Assembly: GCA_903921455.1 (NCBI GenBank)
Contig: CAIXPZ010000029.1
Span: forward strand, 47,488 to 111,487
Length of the DNA stretch: 64,000 nt
Direction: 5' to 3'
Source: an uncultured Verrucomicrobia subdivision 3 bacterium
GTDB taxonomy: Bacteria > Verrucomicrobiota > Verrucomicrobiae > Limisphaerales > UBA11358
Part shown: positions 52,978-64,000 of the stretch, one piece after another
Layout of the letters: each line of letters begins with the position of its first letter
Numbering within the stretch: the stretch's first letter is position 1
Position numbers and translations under genes: made by a program
The notes under the pieces: model-generated
What the model was told of the DNA's origin: nothing
The model's input: the letters and a program-made list of their open reading frames with translations, nothing else
The model's database searches: none

Positions 52978-53673
52978 TTAGTTCAGATCGAACAACAGCA
53001 CCTGTGACGGTTTTACGGCGCTGATGTTCAATTCATTTTCATCGCTCACGGCCACGGCGTCGCCGCCGGTCAGCGTCGAGCCGTTCACGGTCACTTCGCC
53101 TTCCGCGACGTGGACCCACGCATGACGGCCCTGGGCAAGCGGATGCTTTACCGCCTGCCCGTCTTCGAGCTTGGCGAGCAACAGATCCGCGTCCTGATGG
53201 ATTTCCATCGAGCCGTCGCGGCCGGTCTTGCTGGCGACGAGGTGCAACTTGCCCGTCGGCGCAGTCGCGTAATTCTTTTCGGCATAACGCGGCTGCACCC
53301 CTTTTTCGTCGGGCATGATCCAGATCTGCAAAAGGCGCAGCGGCTCCGTTGGCGACGGATTGAATTCGCTGTGCTGCACACCCGTGCCGGCGGCCATGTA
53401 TTGGAATTCGCCGGCCTGGATGACGCGACCGTTGCCCATCGAATCCTTGTGCTCGATCGCGCCGCTCACGACGTAGCTGATGATTTCCATGTCGCGATGC
53501 GGGTGTTTGCCGAAGCCCATGCCCGGCATCACGAGGTCGTCGTTGATGACGCGCAGGCTGCGGTAACCCATCCACTTCGGGTCATAATAGTCCGCGAAGC
53601 TGAAGGTGTGATAGCTGTCCAGCCAGCCATGATTGGCGTGGCCCCGTTCATTTGCTTTACGAATCATTTTCAT
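52978..53673 (-). CDS. Pirin family protein (YhhW-like)
   Basis: A 231-residue protein from MKMIRKANERG, equal to E. coli YhhW; the frame is open 14 codons further upstream. Metal-binding cupin motifs GFGKHPHRDMEIISYV and a second histidine in AGTGVQHSEFNPS are present. YhhW-type pirins can oxidise quercetin. It probably forms one unit with the genes downstream, including the quinone oxidoreductase. Confidence 0.9.
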   Translation of the reverse strand: MKMIRKANERGHANHGWLDSYHTFSFADYYDPKWMGYRSLRVINDDLVMPGMGFGKHPHRDMEIISYVVSGAIEHKDSMGNGRVIQAGEFQYMAAGTGVQHSEFNPSPTEPLRLLQIWIMPDEKGVQPRYAEKNYATAPTGKLHLVASKTGRDGSMEIHQDADLLLAKLEDGQAVKHPLAQGRHAWVHVAEGEVTVNGSTLTGGDAVAVSDENELNISAVKPSQVLLFDLN

Positions 53674-53761
53674 GTCACGACTATGCGCGCGTCCGGCGAT
53701 TCTGTGAAATACCATGTTGCTTGCCTGAGCATAACTTTAAGCTATGCTCGAATAAACGAAC

Positions 53762-54655
53762 GTGCGGGCTTCAATCCAAGATGTCACAGCCGTGATTCAA
53801 TCTGCCGGAATTCCAAGGCAGATTACGCAACGCCCATTTGATTTTGACCCCGGCCACTACCGGCGTTTGTGCAATCTTGGGGGCGCTGTCCCCGGTGGTT
53901 CTGATTTGGCAGACTATGCGCTTGATATGCAATATATGGAGCTTCAGCCCGAACTGCTCCGGTATTTAACGCCCGTTTTTTTGACTGCATGGAGAAAAGA
54001 TTTATTTGAAGGTTCCGTAGCCGGCTATGGCGGTTTTGTGGAGCAATTTTGGCCCGCGCTTCTAAAAGGGGGTGCATTGACCAAAGTTTTTTCTGAAGCT
54101 GAACGCAGCGCCTTCATTGCTTACATGAGAGACAGCATTTGGGATCGGCTGGATGCTGAAGCCTCACTTCATTTTTCTGGGATGGGCGCGTCGCCGTATC
54201 AGTGGGTTCAAACACTTGTCTCTTATGGCGCGCTATTTTCAGATGTTGAAACGCTTTGGACTGAATGGTGGCAAACGAAAACATCGGGCCATGCTATCGC
54301 CGCCTTTCAATACGCTTCAGCACTCATGTATGAGGATGACAAGAACCCGGTATTTGAGCCGTGGACGCGTGACCAAGGCGGCGGTCCGCCTGCTTTGTGG
54401 CACTGTGGTGGAATAATGTTCGACGTTGGTTGGAGGGAGGGAAATCTTCGCTTTCTCAAGTCCACCTTGAGTGCGGATTACTTTGAACAAAAACTTCACC
54501 AAGCTTTAGTTCAAATAGAAGTCGGAGCCGCAAGGAGGATGGCCACCGGAATATTGGATAATTTTGCCGGCCAGCGAACGCGACTTGAATTACGGATTGA
54601 ACAACTGCTCAAGTTGTTGGAGGACGTGTCACAAGTGGACGGTTTCGCTATTTGA
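53762..54655 (+). CDS. Hypothetical 297-aa protein (GTG start)
   Basis: A soluble helical protein with no recognised family. Conserved-looking stretches are FDFDPGHYRRLCNLGGAVPG, FVEQFWPALLKGGALTKVFS and GILDNFAGQRTRLELRIEQL. An N-terminal GTG is required, as no ATG fits. It lies between a divergent pirin gene and a LysR gene, 5 bp before the latter, so it may be co-regulated. Confidence 0.55.
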   Translation: MRASIQDVTAVIQSAGIPRQITQRPFDFDPGHYRRLCNLGGAVPGGSDLADYALDMQYMELQPELLRYLTPVFLTAWRKDLFEGSVAGYGGFVEQFWPALLKGGALTKVFSEAERSAFIAYMRDSIWDRLDAEASLHFSGMGASPYQWVQTLVSYGALFSDVETLWTEWWQTKTSGHAIAAFQYASALMYEDDKNPVFEPWTRDQGGGPPALWHCGGIMFDVGWREGNLRFLKSTLSADYFEQKLHQALVQIEVGAARRMATGILDNFAGQRTRLELRIEQLLKLLEDVSQVDGFAI

Positions 54656-54660
54656 TTTTT

Positions 54661-55542
54661 ATGGAATTACGCCATCTCCGTTACTTTGTCGCCGTCGCCG
54701 AGGCGGAAAACGTTTCGCGGGCCGCGCTCCAGCTGCGCGTCTCGCAGCCCGGCATCAGCCGGCAGATCCGCGATCTCGAAGAAGAGATCGGCTTTCCGCT
54801 ATTCGAGCGCAGCGCGAAATCCGTGCGGCTCACGGCGGCGGGAAAAGTGTTTCTGGCGGAGGCGCGCGAAGTGTTGCGACATGCCGAGGCGGCGGTGAAA
54901 AAAGCCCGCGACGTCGCACACAATGGCAGCGGGGAAATCCACGTGGGCTATGCGCCGTCGCTCACGGTGCAGATATTGCCGCAAGTGCTGAGAAAATTTC
55001 AGGAGCAGTTTCCGCACGTGCGCGTGGCGTTGCATGATTTATCGTCAGAAGAGATGCTGTTGGGATTGGGCGCCAAAAAATTGCAAGTCGCGCTCACCGT
55101 GCATCCGCCGGCAAAAATGTTGCGTGAACTTTCCTATTTTGAACTGGCTCGCTATGCAATGGTCGTGGCGGCTGCGCCAAATCATCCGCTGGCGAAGTTG
55201 AACGCCGTCACCCTCCAGCAAGTCGCGCCGGAACCGTTAATCGGCTTAAGCCGGAAGGATTATCCCGAATATCACGTCGAAACAAAAAAACTGTTTGCGG
55301 CGATCGGCCTGAAGCCGATTTTTGCCGAGGAGCATGAAGGCGGCACCAGCATCATCGCCGCTGTCGAGGCCGGGCGAGGAATCGCGCTCGTGCCGAGCAG
55401 TCTGGCGTGCATTGTCGGGGCGCGGGTGAAACTGTTGCCGCTGAAGCCGGCGTTGCCGCCGATTCGCGTGGGGGCGGTCTGGCTCAAGGAAAATGAATCC
55501 GATCTGGTGAAGAGATTCATAGCGGCAGCAAAACCGATGTGA
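54661..55542 (+). CDS. LysR-family transcriptional regulator
   Basis: A 293-residue protein from MELRHLRYF. The N-terminal winged helix-turn-helix (AENVSRAALQLRVSQPGISR, then LEEEIGFPLFERSAKSVRL) is a perfect LysR pattern; the effector-binding domain follows from residue 88. Divergent to the pirin/yceI/wrbA unit, with one gene between, so that unit is a natural target. Confidence 0.93.
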   Translation: MELRHLRYFVAVAEAENVSRAALQLRVSQPGISRQIRDLEEEIGFPLFERSAKSVRLTAAGKVFLAEAREVLRHAEAAVKKARDVAHNGSGEIHVGYAPSLTVQILPQVLRKFQEQFPHVRVALHDLSSEEMLLGLGAKKLQVALTVHPPAKMLRELSYFELARYAMVVAAAPNHPLAKLNAVTLQQVAPEPLIGLSRKDYPEYHVETKKLFAAIGLKPIFAEEHEGGTSIIAAVEAGRGIALVPSSLACIVGARVKLLPLKPALPPIRVGAVWLKENESDLVKRFIAAAKPM

Positions 55543-55564
55543 CGGCGCTTGCGTCGGGGCGCGG

Positions 55565-55975
55565 TTGCGGGTATTTGAATTCCGATTCATGGGCCGGACG
55601 TATCACTTTGAATGCTCGTATTGTCATTACCGCGCAAATATCGCTGGCGGGACAGACAGCGGCTGGCATTGTGAAATCCAAACCGTGACGTGCCGCGACT
55701 GCCGAGAACTGTATGACGTATTCATCAGGCAGCGGCGGCTGGCGGACGACCCCGGCCGGCCGCCCAAGTTCCCCGGTTTTTTCCGGCCAGAAATTCCGCC
55801 GGTAATCTTGCGCGAAAACGCTCCGGCCGGCCCGCGGCTGGTGTGGCAAAAATTTCTGCCGACCTGTCCCGTCGAGGCCAAGCATCTGGTGGAGGCGTGG
55901 AAAGATCCGGGACGCTGCCCGCGCTGCGGAAATTTCATGGAGAAAAACGGCATTCCCTTCCGCCAGTGGGATTAG
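55565..55975 (+). CDS. 136-aa protein with zinc-ribbon cysteines
   Basis: Starts at MRVFEFRF or, more likely, at MGRTYHFEC (55589). Three Cys pairs, CSYC, CRDC and CPRCGNFMEK, suggest two zinc ribbons; the centre has Pro/Arg-rich linkers (RQRRLADDPGRPPKFPGFF). No family assignment. Single gene 22 bp after lysR. Confidence 0.6.
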   Translation: MRVFEFRFMGRTYHFECSYCHYRANIAGGTDSGWHCEIQTVTCRDCRELYDVFIRQRRLADDPGRPPKFPGFFRPEIPPVILRENAPAGPRLVWQKFLPTCPVEAKHLVEAWKDPGRCPRCGNFMEKNGIPFRQWD

Positions 55976-56736
55976 GGAATCCGGCAAAGGTCTCCGACAC
56001 GAATACTACGAATTAGCACGAACCCTTCCCGTTGCCAGCGAATCGTTCTCGCTGCCTCGATTTAACTTGTGGCCACTATCGCCAAAAACCACTTTGCTGA
56101 CTTGACCGACACAACTATGAAACCCGCAAAGCCCAGATCGCGGCATTGCGCAAGAATGCAGACTTTGCAACAAGGATGGCGCAAACGTTTACGTTATAGT
56201 TTTCTGATTATTTAGTTATTTTCACTATATACGCCAGAAAAACACCACAATCACTGATTCAGCGGGTTTTTATTATGGGTTATCGGGTCTCCGGCAAAAT
56301 TTACGGCGTATTTGAAGGATGTGTCCAATAATAAGGCGTTTTGATCTATGACCCAAATACAAAATTCCCCCAAGATTGGGGGATGAAAGGTCGGTTGCCG
56401 GAATTCAGGGATTTTTTCTGGCATTTTTCATTAATTCTGGTTGGCTTAAATGGTTGAAATCCAGTGAAATAAGTCGACTTTTTACAAGTTATTAACATTT
56501 ATTCTTGCATGTTGCTTGAATTCGAAGAAAATCCGCCGCAGTAAACGATATGTTTTTTGCAGTGAACGATGTTTTTTTGTCACTGTGGCATTTTGTTTGC
56601 TGAAAGGCAGAAGCAGTCAGTTGGCTGGCCGTCATCAATCAAAGTAGAGCCAACTTGCTGTCAGAACATAACCGGTTCCTCACCGCAACGCAGTCAACAA
56701 GCAGATGCTTGTTGGCATAATCCCTATTGTATCATT
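55976..56736. other. 760-bp AT-richer upstream region of the giant repeat protein
   Basis: No gene is supported on either strand. It holds a small hairpin (TCCCCCA / TGGGGGA, loop AGAT) at 56366-56383 and a T/A-rich stretch just upstream of the start at 56737. It probably contains the promoter, which I cannot place. Confidence 0.5.
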
Positions 56737-59220
56737 ATGAATTACTTGCGCAAGGAACTGGTCCGCCTTTTGGCGGGTTTTACACTGGTCATGATTTGGT
56801 GTCTGGTCGCGGCGATGCCGGCGCAGGCGGCGAATCTGGTGCAGGAATTCTACCTGCCGATGCCGGAGGCCCAGATATACCAGGCAAACAACGCAATTAT
56901 TGCCGGCACCGGCACGACGATTCTTTCAACTTTTTCGATTGTGGTCACCGGAGCCGGCACGGTAATCAATTACGACCAATGGGAGGATGGCTATGAGGTG
57001 GATCTGGGCAATCCGACGCAGTCCACGACGCAAATCTGGGGCGACGGTAATAATGCCAATGGCATTTGTCCTGGATTTACCAATGATCCCGTTGGTTTGC
57101 CAGCTGGCACAGTCATCACTTTAACGAATTCCGTGGCGTTGCCGCGCAATCCCTCGACCATTTTGTATGATGCGCGTGACCGGGTGGGGGCCAACAAAGC
57201 CCTGGTGATTTCCCGCGCGGGCTGGCCGCTGCCGACGGGACCGGTTTTTGCCGGGGCGGTGGGCGTGTTGTCCACGATTGATTACGGGACAAATTACATC
57301 AGTCCGGTCGGTCAGAACCTGACCAACAACCTGTTCAAATATGTGGGCATGTTCATCATGGCGGCGCAAAATAATACCACGGTGGTCATTGACCCCAATG
57401 GCAACGGCGTCGGGATGACTACCAACGTGTTGAACCAGGGCGAATCTTATCTGGTCAACGGCGGCATCATGAAAGGGGGCAGGGTCACGGCGACCAAGCC
57501 CATTCAAGCGGATCTCCTTATCGGCCATGTCGGCGCGAGCTATGCCAGCGACTGGTTTACGCTTTACCCGGTCAGTGCGTGGGATAATTCCTACTATACC
57601 CCAGTCGGTTCGGCGGTGAGCGGATCGCAGCCGGCTTATGTGTATCTTTACAATCCCGGTGCCAGCCCGATCACCATCAATTACAGCACCCGCGTTGGTT
57701 CCGGCAGTTTTTCCGTGCCGGGAACGAACGGAGTTTTTCAATTTCAAATGCCCATCGGCTCCGGGGCAAGCTTTGTGAGCGCGGGTGGTCAAAACTTTTA
57801 TGCCCTCTGCACTGTGGCCGCGAACAACACCGCCGACACGGCTTACAACTGGGGTTTCACGCTGGTGCCCAAGGGTGGTTTGACCACCGAGGGAACGGTC
57901 GGCTGGGGGCCAGGTAGCGCGGATGGCACGGTGAACGGCAGTCCGGTCTGGGTCACGGCGCTGGCGAACACAAAGATATATGTGGATTACAAGGGTGACC
58001 ATGCGGGGCCGCTGGCCTACACCAATGGCAGCAATATCGAAAAATACGACACGAATTTCACGGTGGTCGCGTTACAAAGTCAGAAGATATTCGACCCTAG
58101 CAAAAACCAAACGGGCATGCGGGTTTTCACTGTGGATGGAACGTTGCTCACCGCCGCCTGGGGCGAAGATCCCGATACGGCTCAGCCGGGAAATCCTTAC
58201 ATTGATGCCGGCACAACGGTCATTCCGTTTCCCGTGCCCGTGCTGATTAAATCCGCCGTCATCGTCACGGACGCCGTGCCCACGGGGTTGAGCATCGGCG
58301 ACGTTATCAAATATACCGTGCAGGTGGACAATAAGGGGTTATTGCCCCTTGGCAACATTGTGGTGATTGACGCGCCGACCACCAATCTGACCTACGTCAC
58401 CAACTCCACCTCGCTCAATGGCACGGCGATACCTGACAGTGTTACCGGCACGCCGTTTCCGTTGGATGCGCCGGGCTACACCATTCCGATTATCTTAAGC
58501 CAGGGCACCAGCACCTTCCAATACCTCGTCCGCGTCAACGCCAGCGGCGCGGTCAGCAACAGCGTCAACATCGGTGGCACAACTATCATCTCCCAGACTT
58601 ACATTCCGCCGGCACCCACCAATGGGGCGTCGGTCGCGCTCAGATTTAGCGACACCAATGGCACGCCCGTCAGCCTGTATGCCGCCGGCACCAATGTTTA
58701 TGTGACGATGACCAATGCCGTGGGCAACACGGCTTCCAATACGGTGCAAACCATCAATGTGACGGTGATCGACACCAATAGTCTGGATTTACAGACCATC
58801 ACCCTCACCGAGACGACCACGAACAGCGGGATTTTCCGCAATATCAGCGGGCTGCCGACTTCGCTTACCGCCGGCCTGACGTCGCAGGATGGAATTCTGC
58901 ATGTTTTGCCCGGCGATACGTTGTGGGTGAGTTATATCGACCCGGTCTATTTTGATGGCGCCACCAACACCGCCGCCATTTTGGTGCCGACGCCGAACAA
59001 GCAGCTTTACCTGAGCGTCAACGGTTCGACCAACGGCACCCAGTTGATGAACCGGGTGAACCCCGCAGCCACCACCGGCCATGGAACGACTTACACGAGT
59101 GTGGATTTGGGTAGCGGGGGGGGGCAGCGGATCGGTTGTGCTTGTGGCAACGAACGTGACGACTTTTGCTTCCGGTGCCTCCCTGACAATCACCAATGTG
59201 ACGGTGAGCAATGTCAATAA
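56737..59220 (+). CDS. Giant secreted repeat protein, 5' part (ends at a frameshift)
   Basis: From MNYLRKELVRLL, with a signal peptide (ALVM-type core ending AMPAQA). The first 400 residues are a beta-rich domain common in this phylum (YDQWEDGYEVDLG). Residues about 505-620 look like a DUF11 repeat (SIGDVIKYTVQVDNKGLLPL), and more Ig-like domains follow. The frame ends at TAA 59218-59220 just after a nine-G tract; the remaining 27 codons before it are nonsense relative to the resumed frame. Confidence 0.75.
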   Translation: MNYLRKELVRLLAGFTLVMIWCLVAAMPAQAANLVQEFYLPMPEAQIYQANNAIIAGTGTTILSTFSIVVTGAGTVINYDQWEDGYEVDLGNPTQSTTQIWGDGNNANGICPGFTNDPVGLPAGTVITLTNSVALPRNPSTILYDARDRVGANKALVISRAGWPLPTGPVFAGAVGVLSTIDYGTNYISPVGQNLTNNLFKYVGMFIMAAQNNTTVVIDPNGNGVGMTTNVLNQGESYLVNGGIMKGGRVTATKPIQADLLIGHVGASYASDWFTLYPVSAWDNSYYTPVGSAVSGSQPAYVYLYNPGASPITINYSTRVGSGSFSVPGTNGVFQFQMPIGSGASFVSAGGQNFYALCTVAANNTADTAYNWGFTLVPKGGLTTEGTVGWGPGSADGTVNGSPVWVTALANTKIYVDYKGDHAGPLAYTNGSNIEKYDTNFTVVALQSQKIFDPSKNQTGMRVFTVDGTLLTAAWGEDPDTAQPGNPYIDAGTTVIPFPVPVLIKSAVIVTDAVPTGLSIGDVIKYTVQVDNKGLLPLGNIVVIDAPTTNLTYVTNSTSLNGTAIPDSVTGTPFPLDAPGYTIPIILSQGTSTFQYLVRVNASGAVSNSVNIGGTTIISQTYIPPAPTNGASVALRFSDTNGTPVSLYAAGTNVYVTMTNAVGNTASNTVQTINVTVIDTNSLDLQTITLTETTTNSGIFRNISGLPTSLTAGLTSQDGILHVLPGDTLWVSYIDPVYFDGATNTAAILVPTPNKQLYLSVNGSTNGTQLMNRVNPAATTGHGTTYTSVDLGSGGGQRIGCACGNERDDFCFRCLPDNHQCDGEQCQ
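59116..59124 (+). other. Nine-G tract causing the frame break
   Basis: With eight G the linker reads SGGGSGSVVLVATNV and the frame stays open to the window end. Nine G shifts it to a stop 94 bases later. Confidence 0.85.
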
Positions 59221-62200
59221 CCGGCTCTTGCTCGTGTCGGTTTCTTTCAACCCGCCGGGAGCAAACGGGGTTACTGGCATCACCTATGGCGGTCAGGCCT
59301 TGTCATTGGTTAGTTCTTGGCGAGACACCGGTAACACTGGCAATTCCGAGCGCATGGAATTATGGAGAGCTTTGAATCCAGGTGTTGGCACTTCCAACGT
59401 GGTGATTACTGCCGGCGGCAGCCTGGGCGGGATTACCGCCAGCGCCCTGATTTTTTCCGGGGTTGACCAGACTACGCCATTCAGCCGCACCAACACTGCC
59501 GACGGCAATAGCACGACGCCGAGCATCACGATTGGATCAGTTGCTGGCGAACAGGTTGTCAATGTCATTGCCAGCCGTGGCGGCACGGCTTGCAACGCCA
59601 CGGGAACCGGACAGGCTAGACTCTGGGGAGTCACGACTGTTGATCCGGTTGGTGGCGGTAGCCTGACCCCCGGGGCGACCAGCGTTACGAATTCATGGTC
59701 CGTGGGTGTTGCCGGGCTGTGGTCTTCGATCGCCGTGTCCATCAAGCCTGCGGCGGGCGGTGGCGGTGGCGGCACGAATGTAACGTCGTTTGCCCAGACG
59801 CCGGCGTTCAATTCCGCGTTCACGATGCCGTCCGGCGGCACTGTCACCATCACAAATTTCATCACCATCACCAATGGTTCCATGCCGGCGAACCCGGCCA
59901 TCACGGCCACGCTGAGTTACAATGGGACGAATTTCATCACGCTCACCAACGTGACTTACGCGAATAGCAACCTTGTCTGGAGCGGCCAATTGTCGACGAA
60001 TGTCACGATTCCCGCCGGCCAGCTCATCACCTACGTCATTTCCAATAATCAATCCGGCGTGGTTTACCACATCAACTACGACAGCACCAATGCGCCGTCA
60101 GTGATTGTGTTGCCGGCGTCCACGGTGATTCAAGTCAACACGCTGGGCATTTATGACGCGGCGTATCCGGGTAATAATCTCGTCACCACGCCCATCGCCG
60201 GTTCCACGCTTTACATCCGCGCCAATGTCAGCGACCCGTTTGGCAACTATGACATCACCAGTCTGCGCCTGGCGGTGACCGGGCCGACTTCGGGATCCAG
60301 TTTCACCAATACTTTGACGGATGCGTATTTGGTGGCCACCAATAGCGGCTCGAAGACTTATGAATTCCAATGGGTCACCGGTCCGACCACCGGCGGTTAC
60401 AGCATCGCGGCCACCGCGAGTGAAGGCACGGAAGGCGTCACGGCTTCGCTGGCCGCGAGTATCACCACGGTCTTCCTCGACCTGGGCACACCGAGCACCA
60501 CGGAATTCACCGCTGGCGCGAATGGTGTGGCCACCAACAGTTACCTCGCCGGCAGTGTGGTCAGCGTTCGGGTCACCGATTTGAACCGCAATACCAACGC
60601 GGCCACGGTGGATACCGTCATGGCCATCATCACCAGCAGCACGGGTGATTCGGAAACCAATACACTGGTCGAAACGGGGGTGAACACCGGGATTTTCACC
60701 AATTCCATCAACGTCAGCACGAACCTCGTGGGCACCAGCAACAACGGCATTTTGTATGCGCCGGTGGGCTCCATTTTGACGGTGAATTACACGGATCCGA
60801 CGGATACGAGCGACAGCACCAGCGCCACCGCCATCGTCCTGCCCGCGCCGGGCGTTCCCGGCGTGAGCGTGAGCAAGACGCTAGTCTCGCCGTCGGGTGG
60901 TCAAGTTGGCGTCAGCCAGCCGGTGACTTATAATTTGCAGGTCGTGAACACCGGCAGCACGGTTCTCACGAATGTGGTGGTTACGGATAATTATCCATCC
61001 GGCCGATTGACCTTTGCCGGGGCCAGCCCCACGAACAGCACGGCGGCCCTTGGCGTATTGACGTGGACCAACCTCGGCGCTTTCGCGCCCGGCCAGAGCA
61101 CCAACCTTTCCGTCAGCTTCACCACCACGGCGGCGACGGGCATCGCGACGAATTTCGCGACGGCCAACGGCGGCACGGCCACCAACACCGACTTTGTGAC
61201 GCTGCTGGTCAACAACGCGGCGGTGAACGTCACCAAAGTTTTGCTGAGCCCGACCAATACGCCGTTGCCGGTCGGCAGCAATGTGACTTTCCGCATCACC
61301 GTGAAAAACGTCGGCAACACGACCATCAATAATCTGCCGCTCCAAGACACGTTCAGCGGCGTGTATTACCAGTTTGTTTCCTCGACCATACCGACGAATG
61401 GCGTGGGCTTCGGCACGCTGATCTGGACGAACCTCGCCTATCCGACCCCGCTGGCCACCAACGCGATTATCACCAATGACGTCACGATGAAAGTCATCGG
61501 CCAGGGCAATCCGGCGAACAACACCGCCACCGCTGATTTTGCCACGGACGTCTTCGGTAATCCGGTGCCGACGGCCACCAGCACCATTGGTGTGACGACG
61601 GCTTCCGGCACCATTACCGGCTTCGTCTATAACGACAAAGATACCAACGGCGTGCTTTCCGCCGGCGACCTGCCGCTAGCGGGTGTCACCGTGGAGCTTT
61701 ACACAGACGCCGGTTCCGGCATACCCGGCACGCTGCTGCAAATCACCGCCACCGATGCAAATGGCTATTACGAAATGCTCAACTTAAATGTCGGCCATTA
61801 TGTCGTTGTGGAATCCGACCAGCCCGGTTACTCGAGCACGGCGCCGGCGAACAACCGACTCGCCATCAACCTCGCCACGCTGACGGCCACGAACAACAAC
61901 AACTTCTTTGACTATCTGCCCGCGCCGAATCTGTATTCCACCATCAGCGGCACGGTATGGTATGACGCCAATGGCAATGGCACGAATGACATTTCGGAAA
62001 CCGGCATAGCCAATGTTTCGCTCGACCTTGTGCAGGACGTGAACACCAACGGCATTGCCGACACCGGTGAACCGGTGGCTGCCAGCATCACCACCGGCAC
62101 CAACGGCGCTTACTCCTTCTTCGGCATCACGCCCGGCCACTACGTCATTCAGGAGACGGACTATTACGGCTATTACAGCACCGGCGATTCGCAGCCACCG

Positions 62201-64000
62201 AACAACAACCAGATTGCGCTCACCGTCAGCGCCTCGACGTCCACGAACAATAATTTCTACGACCGCCTGCTGCCGGTTGCCGTGGACGACACCGTCTCGG
62301 CGCTGTATTTATTGGCCACCAACATTTATCCGCTGGTCAACGACACCAACTACAACGGCGACACGCTGACCATCACCAACGCCACGAGCACCAACGGACT
62401 CGTGGTCATCAATCCGGGCAACACGAACCTTACCTTCACGCCCACCAATCTTGGCACGGCCACCATCAACTACACCATCAGCGACGGCCACGGCGGGACG
62501 GCCAGCGCCATCATCACCGTCAATGTCACCGATCTGGCGAACCTGGCAATTGGCAAAACGGCTCCGGGTTCCGTCGCTGCGACCAGCAATCTGGTTTATA
62601 CCATCGCCGTCACGAATCTTGGTCCGACGCCCGCCAGTTTGGTGGTGGTGACGGATACCCTGCCGGCGGGCGTGACTTTTGTCAGCGCGAACGGCAGTTG
62701 GGCCACCAACAGCGGCACGGTCATCTGGAACTTGGGAACCATGACGAATAATCAGGTGGCCAGCCTGACCTTGGCCGTCACGGCGCCGGCGGGTGGTTCG
62801 CTGACCAACGTTGCGAGCGTGGGCACGCCGTCCAATGATCCGAACCCGACGAATAACACCACGCCGCCGGTGATCACCACGGTGATAGCCGTGGCGGATT
62901 TGGGAATCGGCAAAAGCGCCGCCGGCAGCGTGCCGGCGACGAGCAATCTGGATTACACGATCAGCGTGACGAATTTCGGGCCATCGAGCGCGAGCAGCGT
63001 GGTGGTGACGGACACATTGCCGGCAGGGGTGTCATTTGTTTCGGCCTCGGGCAGCGGCATCACCAACAATGGCGCGGTGATCTGGAGCCTGGGAACCTTG
63101 ACAAACAGCCAGGTGACCAACCTGACCTTGACGGTGAAGGCACCCGCGAGCGGTTCGCTCACCAATACGGCCAAAGTGAATTCGCCGGACACCGACCCGT
63201 ATGCCACCAACAACGTGACGCCGCCGGTGACGACGAGCGTGACGCCGGTTGCGGATGTGGCTGTGAGTAAAACCGGTCCCGCCACGATTGGTTATGGCAC
63301 TAATTTTGATTACACGATCACGGTCACGAACTATGGTCCGTCCACGGCCACAGGCATTCTCGTGACCGACACCCTGCCGGCGGGATTGGTCTTCGTCAGT
63401 TCCATTCCGACGACGACCACCAACGCCAGCAATCAAGTCATCTGGTCCAGTCTGGGTAATCTCGCGGCGAACACGGCCACCAACCTGACCCTCACCGTCA
63501 GTTCGACAGCGTCGGGAACCGTTACCAATATTGCCAGCGGCGGCAGCCCGACCTCTGATCCCAATCCGACGAACAACACCGGCTCACCGGTCGTGTCGGT
63601 CATCAGCAAAGCGTCGCCGGTGGTGACCTGGCCGGTGTTAACGAACGTGGTTTACGGGACACCGTTGGGAACGAACCAGAACAGCGCGACGGCGACGGTG
63701 GGCGGGACGTTCAGCTACAACCCGACGAACGGAGTGATCCTGCCGGTGGGGACAAATACCCTGACGGTCATCTTCACACCGGGCGATACGAATTACACGG
63801 CGGCGTATCTGACGAACCGGGTGGTGGTGACGCCGGCGCCGCTGACGATCTTGGCGAACAATACGAACAAGGTCTACAACACGACGCTGACCTTTGCGGG
63901 GAATGAATTTACGACGAGTGCGCTGGTCTCGGGCGACAGCGTGACGAGCGTGAGCCTGGCAAGCGGCGGAGCGATCAACACGGCTCCGGTTGGCAACTAC
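59126..64000 (+). CDS. Giant secreted repeat protein, 3' part (runs off the window)
   Basis: The resumed frame has no stop from 59126 to 64000 (1625 codons). Domains in order: an Ig-like region, then DUF11 repeats at about 60860-61560, two SdrD B-like units at 61606-61860 and 61950-62260 (GFVYNDKDTNGVLSAGDLPL), a cadherin-like domain at 62280-62530, three more DUF11 repeats to 63600, and an MBG-like module to the end. Such proteins are exported surface or matrix adhesins. No start of its own is convincing, so it belongs to the 5' part. Confidence 0.8.

Overview
The window looks like a chromosome segment of a Gram-negative member of the Verrucomicrobiota, most like the Pedosphaera/Limisphaerales soil lineages. 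This placement is an inference from gene style: single-gene type II pseudopilins, a TMTC-like TPR mannosyltransferase, RND/outer-membrane efflux, an N-terminally extended RsmH, Thr/Asn-rich secreted proteins and FYR-type C-termini. No rRNA or other decisive marker is present.

Layout. 0-8 kb: a short prepilin-like operon, gmhA, hisB, an ABC-2 exporter with a TPR protein, a TMTC-like protein and three pseudopilin genes. 8.0-9.3 kb is a gene-poor stretch with a gene remnant and a small 10-bp repeat. 9.3-28.2 kb, all on the minus strand, is a central-carbon and energy-storage block: pgl, pgi, pfk, glgP, pgm and a PPK2 polyphosphate kinase. It is interleaved with a tripartite RND pump, a Na+/H+ antiporter, an AI-2E family transporter and a beta-CASP nuclease. 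A frameshifted ion-channel pseudogene lies just before pgm.

28.38-43.53 kb is a 15.1-kb integrated element inside tRNA-Thr(UGU), bounded by a perfect 53-bp direct repeat with a tyrosine recombinase at the right end. I read it as a provirus of a small tailless, membrane-containing (PRD1/PM2-like, probably double jelly-roll) phage. It has a 232-aa FtsK/HerA-type packaging ATPase, a 358-aa major-capsid candidate and a string of tiny single-TM proteins, and no terminase, portal or tail gene. It also carries early DNA-binding genes, a replication-initiator-like gene full of GGGGCA repeats, two matching arrays of four 10-bp repeats, three consecutive proteins with signal peptides (one a trypsin-like protease) and a striking excess of the word CTGTGAC/GTCACAG. 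The early genes read rightward behind a divergent RHH regulator, and the structural genes follow in the same direction to a hairpin terminator at 42.45 kb.

43.6-46.4 kb: a TIR/coiled-coil/membrane protein lies between the attR site and a second tRNA-Thr (CGU). 46.5-56 kb holds housekeeping and accessory genes: rsmH, a GH97 glycosidase, a BaiN-like flavoprotein, DoxX, a WrbA-like flavodoxin, YceI, pirin, LysR and zinc-ribbon genes. 56.7-64 kb is a giant secreted repeat protein (DUF11, SdrD-B-like and MBG-type domains) broken by a single-base slip in a nine-G tract and running off the window.
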